Positions 54,426 to 63,107 are shown, counted from the stretch's first letter. The stretch: DNA of 64,000 bases from Siccibacter colletis (GCF_000696575.1 NZ_JMSQ01000001.1:291417-355416); one strand, 5' to 3'. A program made the numbers and translations. Notes: generated by a model not told the origin, from the letters alone.

Positions 54426-54839
54426 CTAATTCACACTTTGAGTTTGCTCGCTCTGATAAGTACCGATGCACTCGGCTGCCAGCTTTGGAAGTCGTACACC
54501 AACGCTGGCGGTCCGGTACCACATTCTGGCCACTTTGGTACGGATCCTTTCTATCTGATAATCCGGCACCTGCGGGTAAGTTCGGTTGATGACCAGCGAT
54601 AAACCGTCCAGAATTGGGGATATTTCTCCGGCCAGCCGGGAAAGCGTACAGATGCTAAACTCCGTGTCGATAATCTTCCCGTTCTTACGTTCGGTCTCCA
54701 ACCCCTGCATATCAACTTGGGCATTAGTCAGTCGAATCCGTGCCTTAAGCAATTTCTCGTCGGTGAACTGGATGTTTCCATCTACAATACGCCAGGTAAT
54801 TTTTTCATACTGCAGACTGATGCTTTCAACATGGTTCAT
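54426..54839 (-). pseudogene. Chimeric frame: Hcp C-terminus fused to lambda Nu1-like terminase fragment
   Basis: 137 codons from an ATG at 54839. Residues 2-27 (NHVESISLQYEKITWRIVDG and on to FTDE) are the C-terminal strands of an Hcp-type T6SS tube protein. From about residue 33 (RIRLTNAQVDMQGLETERKN) to TLSRLAGEISPILDGLSLVI and beyond it matches the C-terminal part of the lambda terminase small subunit Nu1 as I remember it. The joint is in frame. With the hcp N-terminal piece next door, this is best read as hcp decayed by deletion and fused to a lambdoid gene. Confidence 0.65.
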
Positions 54840-54859
54840 TTTATCGTTACCCGCTAACT

Positions 54860-55027
54860 TCAGCAGTTAACATCGGTAATTTTACCATTAGCGCTGTCTA
54901 CCGGCAGGTTAATTCCGTGACTTAATCCGATGATTTCTATACTTCCTTCACGATCCTGCACATCTACAGAACCTTTAATGTCTGCACCACCGTCATCTTT
55001 AAACCACATATATGGAGGGATTGGCAT
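54860..55027 (-). pseudogene. hcp: 5' fragment of an hcp-like T6SS gene
   Basis: An ATG at 55027 opens 55 codons: MPIPPYMWFKDDGGADIKGS, VDVQDREGSI and on to ANGKIT, the exact pattern of Hcp/EvpC N-termini, then five foreign codons and a stop. About 60 central residues of Hcp are missing before the C-terminal piece that begins at 54839. No hexameric tube subunit can be made from it. Confidence 0.8.
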
Positions 55028-55028
55028 T

Positions 55029-55295
55029 TCATTTGCTCCTTATTTTTTTAACAAGTTTAATCACTGTTATATAAATAACTGCTGCCATAATGAGTACAGA
55101 GAAAAAATCAATGTAAAAGCAAGCATCGTAAATTGATTCTGCGTTTACATCACCACTCATAAACTGGGCGAGATTTCTTGCAAGATCGTGGCTTATATAA
55201 ACCTCAGCGGGGCCAAGTGTCCGGGCGATAGCAAACGTGATAAAAATAAAAAATGCCACTTTGGCAACCCTACGGGCAAGTGTTTTTATAGTCAC
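55029..55295 (-). CDS. Two-span membrane protein, candidate immunity protein
   Basis: 88 aa from a GTG at 55295 with GAGG nine bases upstream. Hydrophobic segments are at about 12-27 (VAFFIFITFAIARTLG) and about 61-81 (IDFFSVLIMAAVIYITVIKL), with a periplasmic loop between. It overlaps the end of the DUF2778 effector gene by 26 bp and is next to hcp remnants. That fits an immunity protein protecting the periplasm from the effector; this is inference. Confidence 0.6.
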   Translation of the reverse strand: MTIKTLARRVAKVAFFIFITFAIARTLGPAEVYISHDLARNLAQFMSGDVNAESIYDACFYIDFFSVLIMAAVIYITVIKLVKKIRSK

Positions 55296-55790
55296 TGGCT
55301 ACTACCTCAACCCAACCGCGAGCCATGAGGGACCGCATACAAGGAACCTGCACAGGCGTTGTATTCATCAACGCATTTCTGATTAGTGCATAATCTGAGT
55401 TATGAGCAATTGTTATACAACCCTCAGATGCAGTTCCCGGATGCAGCCTGAACAACCCCCGATGAACGCCATCAACCCATGCACCGTCATCAATCCCCCA
55501 GTCGTCCCTGTACAGGGCAAACCATTCATCACGCCCAAATGCAGCACCATGACGTATCTTATTCCATGCATCCTGTATTTCAGATTTTCTCTGTGAAAAG
55601 AATCCTCCAGAACCACGTTCCACAATCCAGTATTTACCCGGCGGCAAGGCCCATCACCTTTCATAGCCCCACATGCCCCTTTGTTCCGGTAAATTCCATT
55701 ACCAGAAAACGCCATAAAAACCCCGACGCCATACAGATTTAAAGGGGAGTAATCTGCACCATTCAATAGCAGCTTTCCATTTAACGCCAT
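55270..55790 (-). pseudogene. Frameshifted DUF2778 (Tlde1-like) T6SS effector gene
   Basis: The first 48 codons from the ATG at 55790 (MALNGKLLLNGADYSPLNLY and on to KGDG) and the frame from 55647 (PPGKYWIVERGSGG onward) join into one protein of about 172 aa if one base is restored near 55648. The second part carries the active-site pattern of the DUF2778 L,D-transpeptidase/carboxypeptidase-like effectors, HPGTASEGCITI, with catalytic Cys. Such enzymes damage peptidoglycan in rival cells. As read here the gene is broken by a one-base deletion. Confidence 0.78.
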
Positions 55791-56158
55791 AAATACTCTA
55801 TATCCTTATAATGTATCAGGTTAATGGTACTGCTTTTCTGTTCTGTGCCCCAAAGTAAAATGTGATTTGTTGTGATATAAAACATCAACACATCCTTAAA
55901 ATTTCTGCGCATTTACGTTGTAACGATTTAGTTTATGATAATTTCTGTTTCCCGCTCCGCCCGCAGCACCCCTGCCATCAAGCTATCATCAGTCCAGTAT
56001 CATGTATCACTCCCCCTCAGCTATCTAATTTAATTATTTAAGCACGCCAGACATTCTTTATTTTTATGGTGGTTAATAATTCCACGCCATTTATTACATA
56101 CTTACACTATCCACAGGCGTAACGTTTTTCCTGTCAAGTTAACAAGGAAGCGTTAAAA
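55791..56158. other. Non-coding AT-rich stretch between divergent effector modules
   Basis: 368 bp between the leftward DUF2778 gene and the rightward amidase gene. It should hold promoters for both. I see no gene, repeat or convincing operator in it. Confidence 0.5.
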
Positions 56159-56515
56159 ATGCCGTGGAATAAAAAAGCCGCAGTAAATTATGCACAGCTA
56201 CACGCCCAGGGGAAAAGTACCCATTATTGCGCCAGATTCGTCTGCAACGCTGTCAACGCTGGTGGTATTCACCTGACCTGCGCAAATGCGAAAGACCTTG
56301 GGCGGCATCTCGCTGACGCCGGGTTCTATGAAACCCATGACCTGCTTCAGGCCGGTGATATTGCGGTTATTCAGGGTACGCAGCATCACCAATATGGTCA
56401 CGTCTGTATATTTGATGGCCATCAGTGGATCAGCGATTTTCGTCAAAAGACGATGTACCCGGGCGTCGAATACCGCGCCTTAAAGCCTTCGTTTATTATT
56501 TATCGGCATGATTAA
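56159..56515 (+). CDS. CHAP/NlpC-like peptidoglycan amidase, probable T6SS effector (Tae type)
   Basis: 118 aa. The ATG at 56159 has AGGAAG upstream. The catalytic pair is Cys24 in STHYCARFV and His81 in QYGHVCIFDG, with Asp93 as a possible third residue; LLQAGDIAVIQ precedes the His strand, as in papain-like amidases. There is no signal peptide, so delivery must come from a secretion system or phage tail. The immediate downstream gene looks like a Tai-type periplasmic immunity protein, which supports an effector role. Confidence 0.78.
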   Translation: MPWNKKAAVNYAQLHAQGKSTHYCARFVCNAVNAGGIHLTCANAKDLGRHLADAGFYETHDLLQAGDIAVIQGTQHHQYGHVCIFDGHQWISDFRQKTMYPGVEYRALKPSFIIYRHD

Positions 56516-56948
56516 TATGACTCGTATCGCCTGTCTTCTGCTTTTGGCTACTTCGACGGTAGCCGCCTCGGAGAATACTGCGCCGCAGGACGCTGCCGTT
56601 GAGTTTAATCGCTGGTATCTTAGCCAGGTTACTCAAAACATTGCCCCAGATTATGCCAACAATGTAATGCAAAAATACGTAACTACCGCAACGCTAGGAA
56701 AATTACGCCGCGTCAACGAACAGGAGCGCCAGTCGGGCGAACAGCTTTATGACGCCGATTTTTTTATTAAGTCGCAATATATCGGTGATGACTGGTCGAA
56801 AAATATAGCCGTTCTGTCCGCTGATGCCGATCCAGTTTGTTTCAACGTTCAGATTGCATTTGGAGCGAAGCAGGAGCATGTAGTGGCGGATTGTATGATT
56901 AAGGAAAACGAACTGTGGAAAATTCAGTCAGTGACAAATGTTAAATAA
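56508..56948 (+). CDS. Periplasmic immunity protein, DUF3828/Tai type
   Basis: 146 aa, overlapping the amidase stop by 8 bp; an ATG three codons further in (56517) is an alternative start. A signal peptide (MTRIACLLLLATSTVAAS) is followed by a mature domain with AAVEFNRWYLSQVTQN and two cysteines (DPVCFNVQ, VADCMIKE) likely to form a disulphide. DUF3828 proteins act as immunity partners of Tae amidases in T6SS pairs. Its function here is inferred from fold type and coupling. Confidence 0.75.
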   Translation: MINMTRIACLLLLATSTVAASENTAPQDAAVEFNRWYLSQVTQNIAPDYANNVMQKYVTTATLGKLRRVNEQERQSGEQLYDADFFIKSQYIGDDWSKNIAVLSADADPVCFNVQIAFGAKQEHVVADCMIKENELWKIQSVTNVK

Positions 56949-56976
56949 AAAAGAGCGTCTCCCGACGCTCTTTTTT
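56947..56976. terminator. Bidirectional terminator between the immunity gene and ogr
   Basis: AAAAAAGAGCGTC, loop TCCC, GACGCTCTTTTTT: a strong hairpin with A/T runs on both sides, between convergent genes. Confidence 0.9.
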
Positions 56977-56988
56977 ATTTATATCCAG

Positions 56989-57186
56989 TTACATCCCGTT
57001 GCGCACCCCTGCGGCATCCGCGTTCTTCGCCTTCGCCACAATAAATCGTTCGACGGATTCCATTGTCACAAAGGTGCAACTGCAGTTTACATTGGTGCAC
57101 TGGTGATAGCGCTCTTTGGTATTTTCACTTAAATAACGGCTGGTTCTGGCGTGTGCAGAAGAACGGCACTGCGGGCAATGAAACAT
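56989..57186 (-). CDS. ogr: Ogr/Delta late-gene activator
   Basis: 65 aa: MFHCPQCRSSAHARTSRYLS, then YHQCTNVNCSCTFVTMESVE. The four zinc-binding cysteines follow the Ogr pattern (CxxC, about 22 residues, CxxxxC). Ogr activates late promoters of P2-like phages through the RNA polymerase alpha subunit. It is shorter than P2 Ogr (72 aa), ending soon after the conserved region. It marks the late end of the phage, downstream of D. Confidence 0.93.
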   Translation of the reverse strand: MFHCPQCRSSAHARTSRYLSENTKERYHQCTNVNCSCTFVTMESVERFIVAKAKNADAAGVRNGM

Positions 57187-57254
57187 ATTTTCTCTCCCTC
57201 GGTGAGCTGATGGAAATAATTATCCCACCGTTTTTCGCCATCCAGAAACGTTAT

Positions 57255-58406
57255 TCACCCTTCGCTAATACTTTCCTCATATTCAATATTATCCAGTAAT
57301 GCTTCCAGCACCACCTTCGTGGTAAAGCCGCGATCGCTCAGGCTGTGCTCGATATTTTTGATGGTCCAGGTCTGGGCATCTATCACGCGCTTGAAGCCGC
57401 TGACCGTTACCGGCGTTTCCGGATAGAGGTCGGCGCGGCCCATCGCCAGGTTGATGCTGAACGTGGCGGCAGAGCGCTGCAGCGCGTCCCACTTCGCTTT
57501 GGCGGCGCGCACCGCCTCCTCTTTGCTGTTAAAGCTGTCGGTGAGGACAAAAGCGTTAGCCGGCTCGCCCATAATGTAATCTTCGCGTTTGCCCTGCCCG
57601 TCCGGCAGCGGTGCCTGCGCGCGCGGATGCGCGACGCTGGCAGCGGGTGCCGCTGTCGGCTTGCGCTGCAGGGTAACGCTGCTCGCCTGCGACTCGGGTG
57701 CGGCGGTATTGAGCCAGCTGGCGATAACGCCGGTATAGGCCATGCGGTCGGCAATGGTGAAGGCGTGGCTGTCGCCGGCGCGGCGCGTGATAGACAGCGG
57801 CGCGATTGATTGCCCGCTTACCGTGGTTCCCCGCCCCGGCTGCAGGAACAGCACGCTGCCGTTTTTTATCGTTGCCTCGGCGCCATTTTTTCCGGCCAGC
57901 CGGGTGAGAAAGGCGATGTCAGACTCCATCGACTGGTCGATATGCGCGATAGCGATATCCGCCAGCGCCGACGCCACCGCCGATTTCAGCCCGTTGCGCG
58001 CGGCCACCAGCCCCACCAGCGCACTGAGCGTGGTGTTGTGATAAGAGGCTTCGCGCTTGACGTTAAGCGACCCGCGAAAATCAGCGCTGTGGGCTTTAAT
58101 CGAGACCCGGTCCGGCGCGCCGCTGAAGGTCACACCATCCACGGTAAAGGTGCCTTTATCAATCAGGCCACTTCCCTTCCAGCCCAGCGACAGAGCCAGC
58201 ACCGCCCCCCTGGCCGGTAGCTCAACCATGCCGTCGCTGTCATCAATCTCCAGCGTCAGCGTATCGGCGTCAAAGGCCCGGTTGTCGGTCAGGGTCAGGC
58301 TTATCAGGCGCTCGCTGACGTTGCGGGTAATGTCTTTCCCGGAGAGCGTCAGCGTGAAATCCGGTGCCAGCGCGGCTCCGGCATCGGCCAGCGTCAGGTC
58401 AATCAC
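57255..58406 (-). CDS. D: P2-like tail protein gpD (late control protein)
   Basis: 383 aa, nearly the size of P2 gpD (387). It starts MIDLTLADAGAALAPDFTLT and includes DADTLTLEIDDSDGMVELPA, typical of the gpD/baseplate-hub family. It forms part of the tail at the tape-measure end and is required for late assembly. The start overlaps the U stop by 4 bp. Confidence 0.93.
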   Translation of the reverse strand: MIDLTLADAGAALAPDFTLTLSGKDITRNVSERLISLTLTDNRAFDADTLTLEIDDSDGMVELPARGAVLALSLGWKGSGLIDKGTFTVDGVTFSGAPDRVSIKAHSADFRGSLNVKREASYHNTTLSALVGLVAARNGLKSAVASALADIAIAHIDQSMESDIAFLTRLAGKNGAEATIKNGSVLFLQPGRGTTVSGQSIAPLSITRRAGDSHAFTIADRMAYTGVIASWLNTAAPESQASSVTLQRKPTAAPAASVAHPRAQAPLPDGQGKREDYIMGEPANAFVLTDSFNSKEEAVRAAKAKWDALQRSAATFSINLAMGRADLYPETPVTVSGFKRVIDAQTWTIKNIEHSLSDRGFTTKVVLEALLDNIEYEESISEG

Positions 58407-58876
58407 AGCACGCCTCCCGTTACCGTCGTGACCATCCCTTTCGCCTTACCGATCATCTCTTCGGCCTGCTGCTGCAGATCGCCAAGCTGGGCGCTGAACG
58501 GCGGGTCGACGCGGATCAGCGACACCGTAAAGTCGGTTTTGCGGGCGCTGCCGTTGCTCATCAGCTCTGAACCGTTCTCGGTAACCTTATCAATCACGTA
58601 CAGGCCATAGATAAAACCGCTGCCGTCAATCAGCGGCCACGCCCGCCCCTGCTCCGCCATCAGGCGCAGCGCGGACAGCGACAGCGTGCTGCCGGTCAGC
58701 TCCGGATAAAGCGCACCGCTCAGGACGATGGTCTCCGCGTCCGGTCCCAGATACTGATAACCGGCGCGGTTGCCGACGCGACTGCCGGACGGCCAGCGAT
58801 AGCCCACGGTGCGCTGCGCGCTTTGCAGGGGCAGCGTGCGGGGCATAAACACAAACATGCCTAACGCGAACATCAT
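58403..58876 (-). CDS. U: P2-like tail protein gpU
   Basis: 157 aa (P2 gpU is 159). MMFALGMFVFMPRTLPLQSA and YQYLGPDAETIVLSGALYPE are diagnostic. gpU is a tail-terminal or tape-measure-associated protein. Overlapping D and 12 bp after T, it is in the order T-U-D of P2. Confidence 0.93.
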   Translation of the reverse strand: MMFALGMFVFMPRTLPLQSAQRTVGYRWPSGSRVGNRAGYQYLGPDAETIVLSGALYPELTGSTLSLSALRLMAEQGRAWPLIDGSGFIYGLYVIDKVTENGSELMSNGSARKTDFTVSLIRVDPPFSAQLGDLQQQAEEMIGKAKGMVTTVTGGVL

Positions 58877-58888
58877 GATCCCATCTCC

Positions 58889-60844
58889 TTACACGTCATA
58901 TTGCATACTGGCCTGCTTACGCATCTGGCGCTGCTGTTCATAGCGCTCCAGTTCGCTACGTATGCTCTGCACCACGTCAGCGGTGGTCAGGCCGGTGCCG
59001 GATACGTTGATGTTGTAGCTGTGCTGGCTCTGGTCAACGCTGGTACGGCTGGTCGGGGCCGTCGCCGCCTGGTAGCGGGTATAGCCCTTCATCTCACCGG
59101 TGGGCGTCAGATAAGATACCGGCGCCGGGGCACCGACCTTGTCCGCCGCCTCCTCAATCGCGCCGGACTCTTTTTTGACCACGCCCAGCTTCTCCAGCAC
59201 CCAGCCAATGCCGCTGCGCAGGGTGTTAAAGGCCTTAAGCGGGGGCAGCAGCGCATCCGCCAACGACTGACCAAACAGCACACCAACATCCCGGAAGCTG
59301 TTCAGCGCCTCTTTACTCATCTGTACCGGTTCCAGCAGATCGGACAGCCACTGCCAGATGCCGCCGATGGCCTCCCCCACTTTGCCGAACAGCGCAATCT
59401 GCGGGCCAAACGCCGCCTGCACGCCTTCCCAGATGCCGGTGAAAAGCCCACCGAGGAAGGCGCTGACCGGCTCCCAGTATTTGTACAGCAGCAGCGCGAC
59501 GCCGACGATGGCGGCACCAATGGCCACTACCGGCAGGGAGATCGCGCCGATGGCCGTCGCCATGATGCCCCCGGCAATGCTGAACACCGTGCCGAGGGTG
59601 CCCGCCGCGGCAATGATGATGTTGATACCGGTCATCACCGGCCACACCACCGCGCCCATCGCGCCGATAAACCCGGCCACGCCCACGACCGCCGCAGCGA
59701 TAATGGCGAGGGTGCTGGTCAGGGTCTGATTGTCGGCGATCCATGTCCCCAGGCTCTGTAACCAGCCGGTGGCGGTCTGCACCAGTTTGCGCAGGGACGA
59801 CTCCTGCCCGGCAAAAATGTCGATGCTGATGGACTCGTAAGCCGCTTTGAGCTGCGCGATATCCCCCCCGAGGCTGTCCGGGGCCGCGCTGACCCCTGGC
59901 GCGGCGGCAGTGGGATAGCGGGCTTGCAGCTGGCTCAGGGTGCCGTTGTTAACCGCGGCCATCACCACGCCGGCGTTGGTCGCCTGCGAGTCGTGGTTGG
60001 ACAGGGTCATGCTGCGCACCAGCGGCATCAGCGTTGCGATCGCGGCGGCATCGCTTCCCCCCTGCGCCATCACCAGCTGCGCGCTGGTCGCGTCGGCGGC
60101 GGTGGTTGCCCCGGAGGTGCGGGCCTGCTCGCGCAGGGTGCGGAGTTCCGGCGCATCCTGAGCAAGGCCCAGCTCAGCCTGCAGTGCAGCCTGCTTCTCG
60201 GTGAAGTCATAACCGGGTTTCAGCAGTGCGGTACCGGCGGTCACTCCGGCCGACACCACTTTCATGCCGGTATCGCTCACGCCGCTGATACGCTCCGCCC
60301 GGGCCTGGCCAGCCTGATAGCGCTGTTTCACGGCGTTGAGCTGCGCCTGCTGGCGCAGCACCCGCGCCTGAACCTCATGCTGGCGTTCAAGCTGGACGGT
60401 GGTATCGCGGATCGAAGCGCTGAGCCGCGCCCGCGTGCTGGTGAGGTTGCGGGTGCTGATACCGGCCTGCTCCAGCCCCTGACGCTGGCTTGCCAGCGAG
60501 CGTTGCAGGTCGGCGGCGTGCTGGTTCAGGGTGCGGATGTTATTCCCGGAGGCGGCCATCGCGTCCCACAGTTCCGCCGCAGGCTGTTTGCTGCTGTGGA
60601 AGGTGTCTGCCAGCGCCCGGCTCTCGCGGCGGGCGCTCTGCAATGCAGTTTCGGTGCGGGCAAGCTGCTCGCGGGTGCGCTGAAAGCTCTCCACGTCTGC
60701 CAACTGCTGATGCAGGCCGCGCAGGCTCTGCCCGATACTGCGAATATCGCCGTTGAGCGAGGCGGTCGCCGCCTCGATGGATTTGAACGGCAGCGACGCC
60801 TGACCAACGGCCCTGAGCAGTGCGTCAATGTTTGCGTTACTCAT
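58889..60844 (-). CDS. T: P2-like tape-measure protein gpT, short form
   Basis: 651 aa; P2 gpT is 815. The N-terminal 210 residues form long heptad-rich helices (LHQQLADVESFQRTREQLAR). A block of hydrophobic segments lies at about 370-455 (IIAAAVVGVAGFIGAMGAVV), as is usual for tape-measure proteins. It sets tail length and is injected at infection. The shortfall of about 160 residues falls between about 310 and 330, where the family's central region seems to be missing. Frame is kept, so tails may be shorter, or this is a natural variant. Confidence 0.9.
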   Translation of the reverse strand: MSNANIDALLRAVGQASLPFKSIEAATASLNGDIRSIGQSLRGLHQQLADVESFQRTREQLARTETALQSARRESRALADTFHSSKQPAAELWDAMAASGNNIRTLNQHAADLQRSLASQRQGLEQAGISTRNLTSTRARLSASIRDTTVQLERQHEVQARVLRQQAQLNAVKQRYQAGQARAERISGVSDTGMKVVSAGVTAGTALLKPGYDFTEKQAALQAELGLAQDAPELRTLREQARTSGATTAADATSAQLVMAQGGSDAAAIATLMPLVRSMTLSNHDSQATNAGVVMAAVNNGTLSQLQARYPTAAAPGVSAAPDSLGGDIAQLKAAYESISIDIFAGQESSLRKLVQTATGWLQSLGTWIADNQTLTSTLAIIAAAVVGVAGFIGAMGAVVWPVMTGINIIIAAAGTLGTVFSIAGGIMATAIGAISLPVVAIGAAIVGVALLLYKYWEPVSAFLGGLFTGIWEGVQAAFGPQIALFGKVGEAIGGIWQWLSDLLEPVQMSKEALNSFRDVGVLFGQSLADALLPPLKAFNTLRSGIGWVLEKLGVVKKESGAIEEAADKVGAPAPVSYLTPTGEMKGYTRYQAATAPTSRTSVDQSQHSYNINVSGTGLTTADVVQSIRSELERYEQQRQMRKQASMQYDV

Positions 60845-61264
60845 TGGTATTTCCGCTTCGCTGTAGCGCCTTCTCGCGCCAGGTGATGAGCTCAGTCAGG
60901 CTCAGGGGATAAAGCTCAGACGGCGGCCAGTGAAAGATGACGGCGATATCCGCCATCAGATCGTCCACCGTCAGGGTTTTCGGCAGGGTTACTGCGCCGA
61001 GTTCGGCGACAAAAAACCTACCACCTTGCCAGCGAAGGCCAGCAGATCCGGCCAGGCCAGCTGCGCCACGTCCTGCTCGGTCAGCGTCGGGGTGGTCATG
61101 CGCGGCAGCACCTTAATCAGGGCATCCACTTCGGAGTTGGCCAGCGCTGCCAGGCCCACGCCGCGCAGAGTACCGGCGTTCGGCTGGGTAAGCGTCACGT
61201 CGCTGATGGTCAGTTCGCCGCGAACAATCGGCTGCGTCAGAATGACGGTGTTTTCGTTCTGCAT
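60841..61264 (-). CDS. E: Tail assembly proteins gpE and gpE+E' (programmed -1 frameshift)
   Basis: gpE alone is 91 aa (60989-61264; MQNENTVILTQPIVRGELTI). A -1 shift at T TTT TTG (61016 to 61010) joins it to the E' frame, VAELGAVTLPKTLTVDDLMA and on to the stop at 60841-60843, as in P2. The long and short products are tail-assembly chaperones between the tube and tape-measure genes. The E' stop overlaps the T start (ATGA). Confidence 0.9.
61010..61016 (-). promoter_or_regulatory. Slippery heptamer for E to E' frameshift
   Basis: T TTT TTG on the - strand, seven codons before the E stop, in the correct phase for a -1 slip, and the same heptamer as in phage P2. Confidence 0.85.
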
Positions 61265-61321
61265 GGAGTTCTCTCTGTGCTGAGGGGAAAAATAACCGGC
61301 CAGGATCTGGCCGGCTGACAG

Positions 61322-61840
61322 TTACAGGCCGATATTGCGACGGTGCTGGGCCAGACGGTCCACGCCGTTGATGATCTCCACCATGTTGACGGTGTCGATC
61401 TCCACCAGGGTTTTGCCGTTGATGGTCAGCTTGTAGTAGGTGCAGACCGCCGCGATTTTCGCCTCGGTGTCTTCGCCCGGCTTCGCTTCCCCGGCGTCGA
61501 TTTCCTTCAGACGACCGCGCATCACCACTTCAACCGGCACGATCTCGCCGGTATCGTCGCGCTGATAGGAGCCGGCAAAGCGCACCGGCACCGCGTCCGC
61601 GCTCACCGCGCCGTACAGCGACCAGATGGCCTCATCCGGGAAGCCGCCCAGCGTCCACTCGGTGGAGAGCGCCTCATCGTCCAGCCCCAGATCCACCGGG
61701 GCGACGCCGTTCATGCCGCCGCCGCGGTAGTTCTCCAGTTTGCGGGTCAGCTTCGGCAGCGTGACCGCTGTCACTACACCCAGATAGCTGGTGCCATCCA
61801 GGAACAGGTTCATGTATTTAAGCTTGCGCGGTAATGCCAT
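61322..61840 (-). CDS. FII: P2-like tail tube protein gpFII
   Basis: 172 aa, equal to P2 gpFII. MALPRKLKYMNLFLDGTSYL and LPKLTRKLENYRGGGMNG are diagnostic. It polymerises into the inner tail tube. It follows the sheath gene by 12 bp and precedes E. Confidence 0.95.
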   Translation of the reverse strand: MALPRKLKYMNLFLDGTSYLGVVTAVTLPKLTRKLENYRGGGMNGVAPVDLGLDDEALSTEWTLGGFPDEAIWSLYGAVSADAVPVRFAGSYQRDDTGEIVPVEVVMRGRLKEIDAGEAKPGEDTEAKIAAVCTYYKLTINGKTLVEIDTVNMVEIINGVDRLAQHRRNIGL

Positions 61841-61852
61841 GGGTCAGCCTCC

Positions 61853-63043
61853 TTAGCTGTTGTTGACCGAGGTGACCAGGTTCGCCAGGTACTTGTCGGT
61901 AATGCGCTGGCGCAGGGTCAGGTTTTCCAGCGGCGGCACGGGGGTATAGTCGTAATCAATCACCAGCTTGCCAGCCTTGAGCGTAGCTTCATCGTTGGCG
62001 CTCTCATCGAACCAGCACTGGGCGTCGATCAGGTAGCCGTTGGATTTCAGCTCGCGGAACTTGGCGTTAATGCCGTCGATGATGTCGCGGATCAGCGTGG
62101 CGGTAACCGGCTTGTCTACTGCCCACATGTGCGCATCGGCCATGGTGTCGGCAATCACCTGCGCGGTACGGGTGTAGTTTTCAAACAGGAACAGCGGATC
62201 GTCAGAGCAGGTGCGGTTGCCCCAGAAGCGGAAACCGTCCTTGCGGATAAGCGTGGTGACGCCCGCTTCGTTGAGCAGATCCGCATCGGTGCCGGGCTCC
62301 TGCAGATCCCAGAACACCGAGGCGCTGATGCCGGTCACGCCATTGACGCCGACGTTGGACAGGGTTTTGTGCCAGCCGGTGGACTGGTCGATGGCCGCAC
62401 GCAGGCCGAGCGCGCGGGCGGTAGCGAACGCCGTTGCGCTGGCGTTAGTCGCGGTGTCCCACGCCAGGAAATCTGGCCAGATCACCATCAGCTCGCGCTG
62501 GCTGAAGTTGGCGCGGTAAGCGATGGCTTCCGACACGGTTTTACAGCCCCAGGCGCTGACGTAGCCGAACGCACGCAGCTTCTGGCACACCGAAGCCAGC
62601 GCGGTCGCCACTTCCTGCGTATCGAGACCCGGCACGCCGAGAATACGCGGCTTCACGCCGGTCACCGCTTCGGCGGTGAGCAACGCTTTCAGGCCGGTAT
62701 AGCTGCCGTTCGCGTCGGTGGTCCCGATGACGTTAGAGACGGTCTGGGCGAACGCTGCCTCAGCATCCTCACCGCTGCCCTCTTCCACGCGCACCACCAC
62801 GGTGACGGGTTTGGACTGGTCGGCAATCGCCTGCAGCGCCGCACCGAGGGTGCCTTTTTTACCGGCTTTGCCAATCGCGCTCTGCACGTTGGTAATCAGC
62901 ACGGGCTGGTTTAAAGGGAAAGTCGCCGCGTCAGCATCGCTGGCCGTACAGACCATACCGATAATTGCCGTTGAGACAGTTGAAATGACGCGCGTGCCGT
63001 CGTTAATTTCGACGACCTGGACGCCGTGGTGAAAATCACTCAT
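61853..63043 (-). CDS. FI: P2-like contractile tail sheath protein gpFI
   Basis: 396 aa from the ATG at 63043 (MSDFHHGVQVVEINDGTRVI), which has GGAG upstream; the longer frame to 63091 is not supported. P2 gpFI is 396 aa. The sequence contains RFWGNRTCSDDPLFLFENYT and the C-terminal YDYTPVPPLENLTLRQRITD of the sheath family. It forms the outer, contractile tail layer. Confidence 0.95.
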   Translation of the reverse strand: MSDFHHGVQVVEINDGTRVISTVSTAIIGMVCTASDADAATFPLNQPVLITNVQSAIGKAGKKGTLGAALQAIADQSKPVTVVVRVEEGSGEDAEAAFAQTVSNVIGTTDANGSYTGLKALLTAEAVTGVKPRILGVPGLDTQEVATALASVCQKLRAFGYVSAWGCKTVSEAIAYRANFSQRELMVIWPDFLAWDTATNASATAFATARALGLRAAIDQSTGWHKTLSNVGVNGVTGISASVFWDLQEPGTDADLLNEAGVTTLIRKDGFRFWGNRTCSDDPLFLFENYTRTAQVIADTMADAHMWAVDKPVTATLIRDIIDGINAKFRELKSNGYLIDAQCWFDESANDEATLKAGKLVIDYDYTPVPPLENLTLRQRITDKYLANLVTSVNNS

Positions 63044-63107
63044 CCGGTTCACTCCATCGTTAAGGGGTGAGTCCATTTTCACGTCTGGCACCGTCTGGCG
63101 CTATTTG

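Noticed and set aside
55270..55647. The DUF2778 gene as an intact 125-aa protein from a TTG start
   Set aside because: The missing N-terminal part is found one frame over directly upstream, so a frameshifted longer gene is the better reading.
57345..62914. Long + strand frames opposite the tail genes D, T, FII and FI
   Set aside because: High-GC third positions create open antisense frames. The - strand products match P2 proteins along their full length.
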